Part shown: positions 39,879 to 49,925 of the stretch, one piece after another
Numbering within the stretch: the first letter of the stretch is position 1
How the letters are laid out: every line of letters begins with the position of its first letter
Source: Gallionella sp.
GTDB lineage: Bacteria; Pseudomonadota; Gammaproteobacteria; Burkholderiales; Gallionellaceae
Length of the DNA stretch: 64,000 bases
Reading direction: 5' to 3'
NCBI GenBank assembly: GCA_022340615.1
Contig: JAJDNO010000005.1
Span: 1-64,000, forward strand
Notes under the pieces: model-generated
Seen by the model: only the letters and a program-made list of their open reading frames with translations
Database searches by the model: none
What the model was told of the DNA's origin: nothing
Translations under genes and position numbers: made by a program

Positions 39879-40670
39879 CTAGGCGAGCTGCGGCAGCCCC
39901 CATTTTTCGTCGTAGGTGATCCGGCGCAAATATAGTCCATCAGGTGAAAAGGTAGGCGCGGCAAGACTTCGTTCCCGGCCATTCAGCACCTCGGCAAGCC
40001 AGTCCGGCGGATACTTACCCTTGCCAACATACACCAGGCAACCAACGATGTTGCGCACCATATGGTGCAGGAAGGCGTTGGCGCTCAGATCGAATATCAG
40101 CATTTCCCCCTGCCGCCGGATATCCAGCAGGTGAAGATTCTTGACCGGCGACCTGGCCTGGCATTGCACCGCACGGAATGCGCTGAAGTCATGTTCACCC
40201 AGCAGGCATTGCGCAGCGGCCTGCATCGGTGCCAGGTCCAGCGGTGCGTGATACCAGCCAACCTTGCCCGCCTGAATGGCCGGGCGCACCGCGCGGTTGA
40301 CCAGCAGGTAGCGGTAACTGCGGCCGTGCGCCGAAAATCGCGCATGGAATTCATCCGGAACGGGATGCGCCCAGCGTACCGCAATACTGTCCGGCAGCAG
40401 CGCATTCACGCCGCGCACCCAGGCGGTCAGGGGACGTTCGACACGGGTATCAAAATGAACCACCTGTTCCAGCGCATGCACGCCGGTGTCGGTTCGTCCC
40501 GCCGCAATCACGGGAACCGGCTCCGCGCCATTCTGGCCGCCAGCAATCTGGTCACCCGAAATCTGGCCCAGTGCGCGTTGCAGCGTGTCCTGCACCGTCC
40601 TGCCGTCAGTCTGGCTCTGCCAGCCGAAGAATGGAGAACCGTCGTACTCGACCCCCAGTGCAATCCTCAT
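39879..40670 (-). CDS. truA: tRNA pseudouridine(38-40) synthase
   Basis: 263 residues from MRIALGVEYDGSPFFGWQ. The catalytic Asp is in AAGRTDTGVHA; the C-terminal half has FDLSANAFLHHMVRNIVG. It converts U38-U40 of the anticodon arm to pseudouridine. Its start overlaps the end of the EcfT-like gene by 4 bases (ATGA type), showing translational coupling; the frame is open upstream only as a shadow of that gene. Confidence 0.96.
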   Translation of the reverse strand: MRIALGVEYDGSPFFGWQSQTDGRTVQDTLQRALGQISGDQIAGGQNGAEPVPVIAAGRTDTGVHALEQVVHFDTRVERPLTAWVRGVNALLPDSIAVRWAHPVPDEFHARFSAHGRSYRYLLVNRAVRPAIQAGKVGWYHAPLDLAPMQAAAQCLLGEHDFSAFRAVQCQARSPVKNLHLLDIRRQGEMLIFDLSANAFLHHMVRNIVGCLVYVGKGKYPPDWLAEVLNGRERSLAAPTFSPDGLYLRRITYDEKWGLPQLA

Positions 40671-41281
40671 CTGTATGTCCCGTATAACAGCAGCAGCGCA
40701 AAGCCGACCAGCAATCCGTCGCGGAATGCAAAACGATAAAGCTTGAGCTCCAGATGTTTGCCGGCGTCCCCGGGCGTTTCGAACAGACTGCGCAGGCTGT
40801 CCTGCCAGGTGCGGGTCTCGCGCACCATCGCGACTTCGGCATAATGAAGCGTCAATGCCAGCCGCACCGCAAAACGCTCCCGCGACACCCCGATCAACCG
40901 CAGCGGCGCGGATAAAGTGTACAGGCCGGCAATCAACTGCTGCCTGTGCAGCCTGTCCAGCAGTATCGCCAATCCGGCCAATGCGCACAGCAAACGGGCA
41001 AGCTGCAATACTCCGTCGTATAGCCCCTCCCGGCTGGGACTGAACATCCCGAGACCGTCCCAAAGAGACTGCCCCGGGGTGCTGTAGGCATAGACCAGCA
41101 GTAATGAAATCATGACCCAGCGGGTGCGTCGAAGCAACTGGCCGAGTTTACGGGCCGAATTCAACAAAGCAAACGCCAGAATCAGTGTTGCCGCAGGCAG
41201 GAGCATGACGGGCGCGAGCGATTGCAATATCGCGACCAGCAAACACCATGTCACGATCTGTGCTGCAGGATGAAAATTCAT
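40667..41281 (-). CDS. CbiQ/EcfT-like energy-coupling membrane protein
   Basis: 204 residues with 4-5 hydrophobic spans (roughly 8-40, 52-68, 88-108, 186-202) and a basic cytoplasmic region. The helix around RLALTLHYAEVAMVRETRTWQDSLR fits the coupling helices of CbiQ/EcfT T-components, which join ECF ABC transporters to their ATPases. No ATPase or substrate-binding subunit is adjacent, so its partner is unknown. Betaproteobacteria often carry such a gene between fimV and truA. Family assignment is by general resemblance. Confidence 0.7.
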   Translation of the reverse strand: MNFHPAAQIVTWCLLVAILQSLAPVMLLPAATLILAFALLNSARKLGQLLRRTRWVMISLLLVYAYSTPGQSLWDGLGMFSPSREGLYDGVLQLARLLCALAGLAILLDRLHRQQLIAGLYTLSAPLRLIGVSRERFAVRLALTLHYAEVAMVRETRTWQDSLRSLFETPGDAGKHLELKLYRFAFRDGLLVGFALLLLYGTYR

Positions 41282-41298
41282 TCAGTTACCCCGCTTCA

Positions 41299-41331
41299 AA
41301 AGAAAACGGCAGCCCAGTCCTGAGCTGCCGT
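41299..41331 (-). terminator. Terminator after fimV
   Basis: Minus strand: ACGGCAGC, 10-nt loop, GCTGCCGT, then TTTTCTTTTG. It lies 19 bases after the fimV stop, separating fimV from the ecfT-truA pair. Confidence 0.88.
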
Positions 41332-41349
41332 CACGAATTGAATGCATGA

Positions 41350-44172
41350 TCAAGCGAGTTGTTCGATAATTGCCTGAGCGGATTCGCGTTGCTCGGCATT
41401 GCCCTCGCGCATGACTTCCTCGAGGATTTCGCGCGCTCCGCTGGCATCACCCATTTCCTGATAAGCCTTCGCCAGATCGAGTTTCGTTGCGACATCTTCC
41501 CAGTTCTCGCTTTTGCTTTCCGTGGTCGACGCGGACGGCTCGGCGACTTCGTCAAAGTTCAGGCTGATATCCGCAAAGCTGCTTGAAGCGGGTGTTGCGG
41601 CAGGCGCCGGTTTTTCGGCTGCCTCCTCGACCGGGAAGTCCAGTGTAAAGGCCAATCCGCCATCATCCGGCTCGGGAACCTCGGGCGCCGGCTTTGCTGG
41701 TTCCGGCTGCAAAGCGGAACTGTCCGGGGCTTCGAAAGCCAGGTCGTCGGAGCGTGCCGCCGTATTTTCCTGGCTGTCTTCTGCTGGCAGCGCAGGATTG
41801 GTGGATGTGATATCGAAATCCAGCCCGCTGCCGGCTCCTCCGGCAACCTCGGGCGAAAGGGTCTTGTCGGAAGTGACATCGAAATCCATTTCCGTCATCG
41901 TCGTCGCAAACCTGTCTTCATCCGACATGACCTGGGTCGCTTCTCCGTTGCCAAAAATGCTCTGCTCCAGAGAATTATCGGACAATTCCGATGGCGAACC
42001 CTGGTCGAAATCGAAATCGAGCGCAGAGCTTTGTGCCTTCGGCGCGCTTCCGGTTACAGCTTCGGGGTTGAATACCGGTACCTGTGCGGTTGCGCTGCCG
42101 GTATCTTCAATCGAACCTAATCCGCCACCATACATCGGATTGTTCGGTTCCAGTTTTCGGCCCATTTGAACCGCCTGCTGCCACGCGGCATCATCACCCG
42201 AATCCTGCAACTTGCGTGCATATTCAGTAAAGGTATTGGCATCCTTGCGGTTTGAGTAGATTCCCAGCAATTTAAGCAATATCTGGGAATTGCCCGGAGT
42301 ATTCTGCAGCGCATCCTTGAGAATTTCTTCTGCCTGGACATCACGGCCGAAATTCAGGAACAAATCCGCTTCACTGATCGGATCGACTATATCCGATTGA
42401 GAGGGTTCGTTTGCCTGGCTCGTTACAGCAGGAATGGTAAAGTCACCGGTGTCAGGGGATGGCAAAACCGGTGATGCCATGCGGCCGGTAATCTCGCTGT
42501 CGTCTTCAGGCAGTTCGTCACCGAACTGCCTTACGGACTTTTTTCTTCGGAATACCATGTAGCCCAGAGCAGCCAATGCAAGCAACACAGCCGCACCAGC
42601 CTCCAGATAAAGCGGTTCTTCCAGGATCTGGTCCAGCAAGGACGGCTCGGGTTTGACCGTCTGCTTGACAACCGGCGCGGGTTTCGGCGCTGGTTTGGCT
42701 ATCGGCAAAGGTTTGGCAGACGGAGCCGGCTTGGCGGCTGGCTTTTCAGTAACCGGCTTGACCGCATTGGCAGTCGCTACTTCGCTTGCCGCAGCCGGTG
42801 CCTTTGCCAGCGCTGCCGTTTCAACTTTCAATTTTTTCAGATGCTGAATGTCCTGGAGATTCTTTTCCAGCATCGCGGCACGTGACTGCTCTTCCTTCAC
42901 CGCCTTTTCCTTGGCAATCGCATTTTCCTGGGCCGCATTGCTGCCAGCCTCCCCGGTAGTCGACTTGCCACCGGCTCCCGAGCCAATCTGATCCCCGGGC
43001 GCTTCGCCTCTGGAAAGTTTCAACACTTCTTTGGCGGATTCTTTGGCGACCGGCGCCATGTCGGCTACAGAACTGCTGATCTTGCCGGTTGCGACCTGCT
43101 CGGTAGCCTGGGTCTGTTTGCTAGGTGGAGCGGCGCTGGCAAGTTTCTGCCTGTATGCATTCCAGTCTGCTGCCTGCGCATGAATTTCCTTCCTCGCTTC
43201 GGCCTGCGTCACACTCGAATACTCTTCCTCGGTGGGCAACCGCAGAATCTTGCCGGCCTTGATACGGTTCATGTTTCTGCCGTCAAACTTGTTGGCATTC
43301 ACGCGATACAGCGCGACCAGCATGCGATCCAGATCCATATCCGCAAGTTTGTATTTTTCGGCGATTTTATACATCGTGTCGCCGCGTTGAACCTCAAGCC
43401 ATTCCTTGTTCGGTAATTCATCAACTTCCACAGCGGCAGCCTGCTGCGCCTGCTTCATCTTGGCTTGGGTTTCGACTTGTCCTGCGTGCTGAGCAGATGC
43501 CTCCTGTGACGTCGGCTGAATCTGGGTACCCCCGGTAGCCGCAGCGGCTTCCTGCACTCCAGGTGCGACAGCAGGCTCTTCAGTCACTGCAGATGTGGGT
43601 GATTCGGCCGCCGGCGCGCTAGGTGCCACGGCCTGTACATTAACGGGTGCGGGTTGCAGTGGTTGATAACCGGGAGGATCGAGCAGGAAGGTATATTCCC
43701 TGGTCAGTTTGCCGGCAGACCAGGTCAGTTCAACCAGCAGGCTTACGAACGGATCGTTGACCGGCTGCGCACTGCTCACATTGATGTATTGCTGGCCGTC
43801 TGCGCGGGTTTTAATTTCGAATTTGAACTTGTTGCCGTATGGATATTCCAGACCAGAATCCTTGTAGGCATCAGGTGAAGCGAGATGTACGGACAGGCTG
43901 TCTTTTTCTTTCTTGTCGATGTCGGACAACTGAATGTCGGCCTTGAGTGTTTGCCCCAAAGCAGATGCCACGTTGATTCCGCCCAGACTTACTGCGGAAG
44001 CGGTTGCGGACAGCATCAAAGCGGCAGCAATGCCAAACAGTTTCAGTATAGCCAGACGCCTGGTCAGCGGCGATTGCCAACCGAGACGCAGGGCCAATTG
44101 TTTCACCAGTGATTTGTGCACGCGATCACCCACACCATATTTTTTCTGCCATGGAATATAAAATAACATCAT
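41350..44172 (-). CDS. fimV: FimV-family peptidoglycan-binding hub protein
   Basis: About 940 residues. A signal-anchor sequence (LAILKLFGIAAALMLSATASAVSLGGINV) opens a conserved FimV N-domain; a LysM-type domain follows (WLEVQRGDTMYKIAEKYKLADMD... through GKILRLP). Then come a Pro/Ala/Lys-rich stretch, one transmembrane helix (LYLEAGAAVLLALAALGYMVF) and a very acidic cytoplasmic tail ending in a TPR-like FimV C-domain (KLDLAKAYQEMGDASGAREIL). In Pseudomonas FimV organises type IV pili, polar sites and cAMP signalling. Starts 44208, 44172, 44169 and a GTG at 44121 are all possible; none has a good Shine-Dalgarno. Confidence 0.92.
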   Translation of the reverse strand: MMLFYIPWQKKYGVGDRVHKSLVKQLALRLGWQSPLTRRLAILKLFGIAAALMLSATASAVSLGGINVASALGQTLKADIQLSDIDKKEKDSLSVHLASPDAYKDSGLEYPYGNKFKFEIKTRADGQQYINVSSAQPVNDPFVSLLVELTWSAGKLTREYTFLLDPPGYQPLQPAPVNVQAVAPSAPAAESPTSAVTEEPAVAPGVQEAAAATGGTQIQPTSQEASAQHAGQVETQAKMKQAQQAAAVEVDELPNKEWLEVQRGDTMYKIAEKYKLADMDLDRMLVALYRVNANKFDGRNMNRIKAGKILRLPTEEEYSSVTQAEARKEIHAQAADWNAYRQKLASAAPPSKQTQATEQVATGKISSSVADMAPVAKESAKEVLKLSRGEAPGDQIGSGAGGKSTTGEAGSNAAQENAIAKEKAVKEEQSRAAMLEKNLQDIQHLKKLKVETAALAKAPAAASEVATANAVKPVTEKPAAKPAPSAKPLPIAKPAPKPAPVVKQTVKPEPSLLDQILEEPLYLEAGAAVLLALAALGYMVFRRKKSVRQFGDELPEDDSEITGRMASPVLPSPDTGDFTIPAVTSQANEPSQSDIVDPISEADLFLNFGRDVQAEEILKDALQNTPGNSQILLKLLGIYSNRKDANTFTEYARKLQDSGDDAAWQQAVQMGRKLEPNNPMYGGGLGSIEDTGSATAQVPVFNPEAVTGSAPKAQSSALDFDFDQGSPSELSDNSLEQSIFGNGEATQVMSDEDRFATTMTEMDFDVTSDKTLSPEVAGGAGSGLDFDITSTNPALPAEDSQENTAARSDDLAFEAPDSSALQPEPAKPAPEVPEPDDGGLAFTLDFPVEEAAEKPAPAATPASSSFADISLNFDEVAEPSASTTESKSENWEDVATKLDLAKAYQEMGDASGAREILEEVMREGNAEQRESAQAIIEQLA

Positions 44173-44214
44173 AGAGTTATCAGCACAAGCTAATAATATG
44201 CTTCGCATTATGGC

Positions 44215-45237
44215 TCAATTGATATATTTCGCAACCAAAATTTCTGCAATTTGCACGCTATTCAACGCCGCCCCTTTGCGCAAATTGTCACTCACCACCC
44301 ACAGATTCAGGCCCATCGGATGGGAAATATCCTCGCGGATGCGCCCGACGTAAGTCGCGTCGTTTCCCGCCGCGTCGATCGGAGTCGGGTAGCCGCCCGG
44401 CTCGTGCTTGTCCATCACCACAACGCCGGGAGCCTTTTCCAGCAAGACTCTCGCGTCATCTGCAGTGATCTTTTTGCGGGTCTCGATATGCACCGCCTCG
44501 GCGTGGCCGTAGAATACCGGCACACGCACCGCGGTCGGATTGACCAGGATGGTTTCGTCCTCCATGATCTTGCGGGTCTCCCAGACCATCTTCATTTCTT
44601 CCTTGGTGTAGCCGTTCTCGAGGAACACGTCGATCTGTGGCAGCACATTGAAAGCGATGCGCTTCGGGTATACCTCCGTTTTGACATCCTTGTGATTGAA
44701 CAGCGCGCGGGTCTGTTCCGCCAGTTCTTCGATCGCCTCCTTGCCGGTACCCGACACCGCCTGATAGGTCGCTACATTGATGCGCGCGATGCCGACCGCG
44801 TCCTTGATCGGTTTCAGCGCGACCAGCATCTGGATGGTAGAACAATTCGGGTTCGCGATGATGCCGCGATTCGTGTATTGCGCGATGGCATGCGGATTCA
44901 CCTCCGGCACCACCAGCGGAATATCGCGGTCATAACGGAAGTGCGCAGTGTTGTCGATCACCACACAGCCGGCTGCAGCCGCAATCGGGGCGTACTTCTC
45001 GGAAACGCTTCCGCCGGCGGAGAACAAGCCGATCTGGGCCTTAGAAAAATCGAAATCATCCACGTCGATGACGGTCAGCTCCTCCCCTTTGAAGTTCACG
45101 GTTGAACCTGCGGAACGGCTGGAGGCCAGCGGATAAAGATTGCGCACCGGAAAATTGCGCTGTTCCAGTATCGACAGCATCGCTTCTCCGACCGCGCCGG
45201 TCGCGCCTAATATGCATACATCGTATTGCTTGGCCAT
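44215..45237 (-). CDS. asd: Aspartate-semialdehyde dehydrogenase
   Basis: 340 residues. NADP site LGATGAVGEAML near the N-terminus, catalytic Cys in IANPNCSTIQM, and the active-site region AVSGTGKEAIEE. It reduces aspartyl phosphate on the way to Lys, Met and Thr and to diaminopimelate. TCAGAGAGA precedes the ATG. It follows leuB by 24 bases; the leuB-asd-fimV order is conserved in Betaproteobacteria. Confidence 0.97.
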   Translation of the reverse strand: MAKQYDVCILGATGAVGEAMLSILEQRNFPVRNLYPLASSRSAGSTVNFKGEELTVIDVDDFDFSKAQIGLFSAGGSVSEKYAPIAAAAGCVVIDNTAHFRYDRDIPLVVPEVNPHAIAQYTNRGIIANPNCSTIQMLVALKPIKDAVGIARINVATYQAVSGTGKEAIEELAEQTRALFNHKDVKTEVYPKRIAFNVLPQIDVFLENGYTKEEMKMVWETRKIMEDETILVNPTAVRVPVFYGHAEAVHIETRKKITADDARVLLEKAPGVVVMDKHEPGGYPTPIDAAGNDATYVGRIREDISHPMGLNLWVVSDNLRKGAALNSVQIAEILVAKYIN

Positions 45238-45261
45238 GTTTTTTCTCTCTGAAATTGTTTG

Positions 45262-46341
45262 TTACAGCGCCGCGACGACCGCATCGCCCATTGCCGCGGT
45301 GCCGGTCTTGCGCTCGCCCGCTTCGGCAATATCCGCAGTACGCAAACCCTGTTGCAGCGTGCTGCGCACCGCATTTTCGATGCGCTGCGCGATGTCTTCG
45401 CGCGTGAAGGTGTAGCGCATCATCATCGCCACCGACAAAATCGTCGCAAGCGGATTGGCGATGTCCTTGCCGGCAATGTCCGGTGCCGAACCGTGGCAGG
45501 GCTCATACAGGCCCTTGTTGTTCGCATCCAGTGAAGCGGACGGCAACATGCCGATCGATCCGGTCAGCATCGACGCTTCGTCCGACAGGATGTCGCCGAA
45601 TATATTTCCTGTCAGGATCACATCGAACTGCTTGGGTGCGCGTACCAGTTGCATCGCCGCGTTATCCACATACATGTGCGACAATTCGACAGCCGGATAG
45701 TCCTTCGCGACGTCGGTCACGATCTCGCGCCAGAACATGCTGGTGTCCAGCACGTTGGCCTTGTCCACCGAACACACCCTGCCCCGGCCAGTTTCTCCGG
45801 CGCGTTTCATCGCGATACGGAATCCGGCATGTGCGACGCGGCGAATCTCGGATTCGCTGTACAGCATGGTGTCGAAGCCCTGGCGCTCGCCATTGTCCAG
45901 TGTGCGTATTCCGCGCGGCTGTCCGAAATAGATGTCCCCGGTCAGTTCGCGCAGGATCATGATGTCCAGTCCGGACACCAGCTCCGGTTTCAGGCTGGAT
46001 GCATTCACCAGTTCGGGATAAACCAGCGCCGGTCGCAGGTTGGCAAACAGCCCCATACTCTTGCGGATACGCAACAGACCCTGCTCCGGACGTTTTGGGC
46101 GGGGCAGCGTATCGTACTGGTAGCCGCCGACCGCGCCCAGCAGCACCGCGTCCGATGCCTTTGCGAGTTTTTCCGTCTCGGCCGGATACGGATCGCCCGA
46201 TGCATCGTAGCCGGCGCCGCCAATATGGGCATACTCCAGCTCGATCTTCAATCCGTCACTGCGCAATGCCTCCAGCACCTTTGCCGCCTGAGCGACAATT
46301 TCCGGCCCTATGCCGTCACCCGGCAATACCGCGATTTTCAT
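45262..46341 (-). CDS. leuB: 3-isopropylmalate dehydrogenase
   Basis: 359 residues. [19 protein letters not shown] opens the protein; [14 protein letters not shown], the substrate-binding [37 protein letters not shown] region and [15 protein letters not shown] are conserved. It oxidises and decarboxylates 3-isopropylmalate to 2-oxoisocaproate in leucine synthesis. Minus-strand operon leuC-ecn-leuD-leuB-asd. Confidence 0.97.
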   Translation of the reverse strand: MKIAVLPGDGIGPEIVAQAAKVLEALRSDGLKIELEYAHIGGAGYDASGDPYPAETEKLAKASDAVLLGAVGGYQYDTLPRPKRPEQGLLRIRKSMGLFANLRPALVYPELVNASSLKPELVSGLDIMILRELTGDIYFGQPRGIRTLDNGERQGFDTMLYSESEIRRVAHAGFRIAMKRAGETGRGRVCSVDKANVLDTSMFWREIVTDVAKDYPAVELSHMYVDNAAMQLVRAPKQFDVILTGNIFGDILSDEASMLTGSIGMLPSASLDANNKGLYEPCHGSAPDIAGKDIANPLATILSVAMMMRYTFTREDIAQRIENAVRSTLQQGLRTADIAEAGERKTGTAAMGDAVVAAL

Positions 46342-46386
46342 TTGCTTCCCCGTTCAGAATTGTCCATTGGCAGAATTGCACATCGA

Positions 46387-47025
46387 TTACGCAAACAGCC
46401 ACGGCTGTGCCGAGCGGTGTTTTTCCTCGTAAGACTTGATCTCGTCCACATGTTGCAAAGTCAAACCGATATCGTCCAGACCGTTCAACAAGCAATGCTT
46501 GCGAAATGCCTCGACTTCAAACTTGTACACCTTGCCATTTGGCGCGCTGATGGTTTGCTGTTCCAGATCGACAACCAGTTTGTAGCCCGGATTGGCGACC
46601 ACTTCCGCGAACAACTCATCAACCTGCTCTGCTGTCAGGCGTATCGGCAGCAAGCCGTTCTTGAAACAGTTGTTGTAAAAGATATCGGCAAAGCTGCTCG
46701 CGATGATGACGCGGAAGCCGTAATCGTCCAGCGCCCAGGGCGCATGCTCGCGCGACGAACCACAGCCGAAATTTTCACGGGCAAGCAGAATCTGCGCACC
46801 CTGATAGCGCGGCTGGTTCAGCACGAAATCTGGATTGAGCGGACGGCCGGAATTGTCCATGCCCGGCTCGCCGTGATCCAGGTAGCGCCATTCATCGAAC
46901 AGGTTGGGGCCGAAACCGGAACGCTTGATCGACTTCAGGAACTGTTTCGGAATGATCGCATCGGTGTCGACATTGGCCCTGTCCAGCGGCGCGACCAGCC
47001 CGTTCAGCACGCTAAATTTTTTCAT
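46387..47025 (-). CDS. leuD: 3-isopropylmalate dehydratase small subunit
   Basis: 212 residues. [18 protein letters not shown] and [19 protein letters not shown] are the aconitase-swivel signatures. With LeuC it isomerises 2- to 3-isopropylmalate. It starts 2 bases after the stop of the small lipoprotein gene, so translation is probably coupled. Confidence 0.97.
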   Translation of the reverse strand: MKKFSVLNGLVAPLDRANVDTDAIIPKQFLKSIKRSGFGPNLFDEWRYLDHGEPGMDNSGRPLNPDFVLNQPRYQGAQILLARENFGCGSSREHAPWALDDYGFRVIIASSFADIFYNNCFKNGLLPIRLTAEQVDELFAEVVANPGYKLVVDLEQQTISAPNGKVYKFEVEAFRKHCLLNGLDDIGLTLQHVDEIKSYEEKHRSAQPWLFA

Positions 47026-47027
47026 TG

Positions 47028-47165
47028 CTATTCAGACGCCTTATCCTTTTGAGCCGCCTGTTCCAAAGCACTGCCGCCCTTTTGAAGATCCTTGCCCAGC
47101 CCTTCCATGGCATTGCATCCAGCCAGAAACAATACCGCCAATATCAAAGACACTGCTGCTTTCAT
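47028..47165 (-). CDS. Entericidin-like small lipoprotein
   Basis: 45 residues, lying between leuC and leuD on the minus strand. A perfect Shine-Dalgarno (AAGGAG) precedes the [20 protein letters not shown] is a lipoprotein signal with lipobox LAGC (Cys17), followed by [21 protein letters not shown], the entericidin A/B pattern of a short amphipathic helix. It would be lipidated, cleaved by LspA and anchored in a membrane. Entericidins are antidote/toxin-like lipoproteins in E. coli; the role inside a leu operon is unknown, though the position recurs in Betaproteobacteria. Confidence 0.9.
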   Translation of the reverse strand: MKAAVSLILAVLFLAGCNAMEGLGKDLQKGGSALEQAAQKDKASE

Positions 47166-47179
47166 CAATTGCTCCTTAT

Positions 47180-48586
47180 CTAATTAACAGCACTAACATC
47201 AACAAAATGACCGGCAATCGCTGCAGCCGCAGCCATTTCCGGACTGACCAGATGAGTACGTCCGCCCTGCCCTTGCCGGCCCTCGAAGTTGCGGTTGGAA
47301 GTCGAGGCGCAGCGTTCGCCCGGGGAAAGTTTGTCGTCGTTCATCGCGAGACACATTGAACAGCCCGGCTCGCGCCATTCGAAGCCCGCCTCGATAAACA
47401 CCTTGTCCAGCCCCTCCTGTTCGGCCTGCCGCTTCACCAGACCGGATCCGGGCACGACCATCGCCAGCTTCACGTTGCCCGCCACGTGTTTGCCGCGCGC
47501 GATCGTCGCGGCGGCGCGCAGATCCTCGATGCGCGAGTTGGTGCAGGAGCCGATGAACACCTTGTCGATCCTGATTTCAGAAATCGGCATATTCGCTTTC
47601 AGGTCCATGTACTTCAATGCGCGCTCGGCCGCTTCGCGCTTGACCGCATCGCTCATCGTCGCCGGATCGGGCACGCGTCCGTCCACCGCCACTACCATTT
47701 CCGGCGAGGTGCCCCAGGTCACCTGCGGCTTGATCTGCGCCGCGTCCAGACTGACCACTTTGTCGAACTGAGCACCTTCATCACTGTGCAAGGTTTGCCA
47801 ATAGGCGGCCGCCTTGTCCCACATCGCGCCGCTGGGCGCGAACGGGCGACCCTTCAGATAGCGGATGGTGGTCTCGTCGACCGCGACCATCCCCGCGCGC
47901 GCGCCGGCCTCGATCGCCATGTTGCACAAGGTCATGCGCCCCTCCATCGAAAGGCCGCGTATCGTGCTGCCGGCGAACTCGATCGAAAATCCGGTGCCGC
48001 CAGCGGTGCCAATCTTGCCGATCACGGCCAGCGCGACATCCTTCGCGGTGACGCCCGGTCCCAGCGCACCCTCGACCACAACCTGCATCGCTTTCGATTT
48101 CTTCATCAGCAGGCATTGCGTTGCCATAACATGCTCGACCTCGGACGTGCCGATGCCGAACGCAAGCGCGGCAAAGGCCCCGTGCGTGCTGGTGTGTGAA
48201 TCGCCGCACACCACTGTCATGCCCGGCAAGGTCGCGCCCTGCTCCGGGCCGATCACATGCACGATGCCCTGGCGCTGGTCGGACATCCTGAATTCGGTCA
48301 CACCGAATTCCTTGCAATTGTCATCCAGTGTTTCAACTTGCAAACGTGAAACCGGATCGTGGATACGCTCAACCCGGCGCACTGTCGGCACGTTATGATC
48401 TGCCACAGCGATCATGGAAGAAACGCGCCAAGGCTTTCGCCCTGCCAGCCGCAGGCCTTCGAAGGCCTGCGGGCTGGTAACTTCATGCACCAGATGACGA
48501 TCGATATATAGAAGCGCGGTTCCGTCAGCTTCGCTGCGGACCACGTGGTCATTCCAGAGTTTGTCGTAAAGTGTTTGCGCTTTCAT
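47180..48586 (-). CDS. leuC: 3-isopropylmalate dehydratase large subunit
   Basis: 468 residues, aconitase family. Fe-S cysteines are visible in [16 protein letters not shown] and [32 protein letters not shown] is conserved. Partner of LeuD. It is the first gene of the leu operon; about 160 bases separate it from the divergent HD-domain gene and should hold both promoters. No leader peptide rich in Leu codons was seen. Confidence 0.97.
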   Translation of the reverse strand: MKAQTLYDKLWNDHVVRSEADGTALLYIDRHLVHEVTSPQAFEGLRLAGRKPWRVSSMIAVADHNVPTVRRVERIHDPVSRLQVETLDDNCKEFGVTEFRMSDQRQGIVHVIGPEQGATLPGMTVVCGDSHTSTHGAFAALAFGIGTSEVEHVMATQCLLMKKSKAMQVVVEGALGPGVTAKDVALAVIGKIGTAGGTGFSIEFAGSTIRGLSMEGRMTLCNMAIEAGARAGMVAVDETTIRYLKGRPFAPSGAMWDKAAAYWQTLHSDEGAQFDKVVSLDAAQIKPQVTWGTSPEMVVAVDGRVPDPATMSDAVKREAAERALKYMDLKANMPISEIRIDKVFIGSCTNSRIEDLRAAATIARGKHVAGNVKLAMVVPGSGLVKRQAEQEGLDKVFIEAGFEWREPGCSMCLAMNDDKLSPGERCASTSNRNFEGRQGQGGRTHLVSPEMAAAAAIAGHFVDVSAVN

Positions 48587-48745
48587 GTATTTTCGCTTGG
48601 CTGACCGCGTTTTCAGAGCCGCGGATTATGCCACAACAGGTACGGCTTGGCATTAAACCTGGCGGATGATCCGGGAGGGACATCGGCAAAATTGCCGCAA
48701 AGCGGCCTCGAAAATGTCCTGCATCAACCGAGGAATTCCTGCACA

Positions 48746-49909
48746 ATGCCAGACAATCAGAACTCCCCAGAAATACAAAGCCGGACCTTCTCTGTGATAG
48801 CATATGGCATGCAAAACAAGGATCTGAAATTCCGCCGCAACAACTTTGATGTGTCCAACACAGTCAATGTGACCAACCATGCCATTGTTGGCGATGCGGT
48901 GGAAAGCCTGTTTCTCGATCTGTTTCCCGGCGCAGACTCCAGCATCCTGCGCAATGCGTTCGATCATATATCACAGCTCTATCGCGGCAATGATCCGCAC
49001 TTTGCCCCCTGCGATACCGGCTATCACGATTTGCAGCACATTCTCGATGTTACGCTGGCCAGCGCTCGCCTGATGGACGGCCATGAGCGTTCGCACAAAT
49101 CCGGCGGCGGACTGGGTGCAGAGCTGTTTGTATTCGGCATATTGATCGCGCTGTTTCACGACAGCGGCTACCTGCGCAAACGGGGCCACGAGGAAGACCG
49201 GCAAGGCGCCGAATTCACGCTGATCCACGTATCGCGCGGCGCGGAATTGCTGAATCACTATCTGCAGGAAGTCGGCATGGGGAACCTCGCAGAGATGGCA
49301 GCAAAGGTGGTGCACTTTACCGGGTATGAAGTTCCGGTAGACAACATCCAGGTGCCCGACAATTTCCGGGCCATCGGCAACATGATCGCCTCGGCAGACA
49401 TCCTGGCGCAGATGGCGGATCGGTGTTACCTCGAAAAATGCCATGACCGCCTGTACAAGGAGTTCGTGCTGGCCGGCCTCGCGCAGGAACTCGATTCGAC
49501 CGGAAACAAGAAGGTGATCTTCTCTTCCCCCCAGGATCTGGTAATCAAAACGCCGAATTTCTACCAAAGCGCCAAAACCCGCATGAATGAAACGCTGAAG
49601 GGCGCCTATCATCTCGCCGAGAAGCATTTCAACGGAAAGAATCTTTACATTGAGGCGATCGAAAAGAATATCCTGTTTGCCGAATATGTAATTGCCCACG
49701 ATGCCGACATCGGCATGCTGCAGCGAAACCCGCCCAGGACACCCGGCTCCGACCTCGTCTCCCCGGAAACGGCCGACCGGGAACAGCATATCGAAGACCG
49801 GCGCAAACGCAACGGCGACAGAAGAAGAAATCCCGCACAGCGCTATCCGGATCTGCTGGAAAGGCGGCTTTCCGGCGACAGAAGGCATTACCCCATCAAA
49901 ATGGCATGA
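48746..49909 (+). CDS. HD-domain metal-dependent phosphohydrolase
   Basis: 387 residues. The metal-binding core reads YHDLQHILDVTLASARL (first histidines) and GILIALFHDSGYLRKRG (the HD pair), with a later aspartate in ASADILAQMADRCYL, a pattern like cyclic-nucleotide phosphodiesterase and related HD hydrolases. The C-terminus has basic DRRKRNGDRRR and ERRLSGDRRH repeats, a tail seen in bacterial signalling proteins. The ATG at 48746 has GAGGAA upstream; ATG 48809 is an alternative. Substrate unknown; the adenylate cyclase at 18-19 kb makes cAMP one candidate. Divergent from leuC, convergent with the MFS gene. Confidence 0.75.
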   Translation: MPDNQNSPEIQSRTFSVIAYGMQNKDLKFRRNNFDVSNTVNVTNHAIVGDAVESLFLDLFPGADSSILRNAFDHISQLYRGNDPHFAPCDTGYHDLQHILDVTLASARLMDGHERSHKSGGGLGAELFVFGILIALFHDSGYLRKRGHEEDRQGAEFTLIHVSRGAELLNHYLQEVGMGNLAEMAAKVVHFTGYEVPVDNIQVPDNFRAIGNMIASADILAQMADRCYLEKCHDRLYKEFVLAGLAQELDSTGNKKVIFSSPQDLVIKTPNFYQSAKTRMNETLKGAYHLAEKHFNGKNLYIEAIEKNILFAEYVIAHDADIGMLQRNPPRTPGSDLVSPETADREQHIEDRRKRNGDRRRNPAQRYPDLLERRLSGDRRHYPIKMA

Positions 49910-49925
49910 TGCATGCAGCGCAGAA

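Noticed and set aside
42650-43100. Repetitive Ala/Pro/Lys coding inside fimV as a possible tandem repeat element
   Set aside because: It is ordinary low-complexity linker coding without a regular repeat unit.
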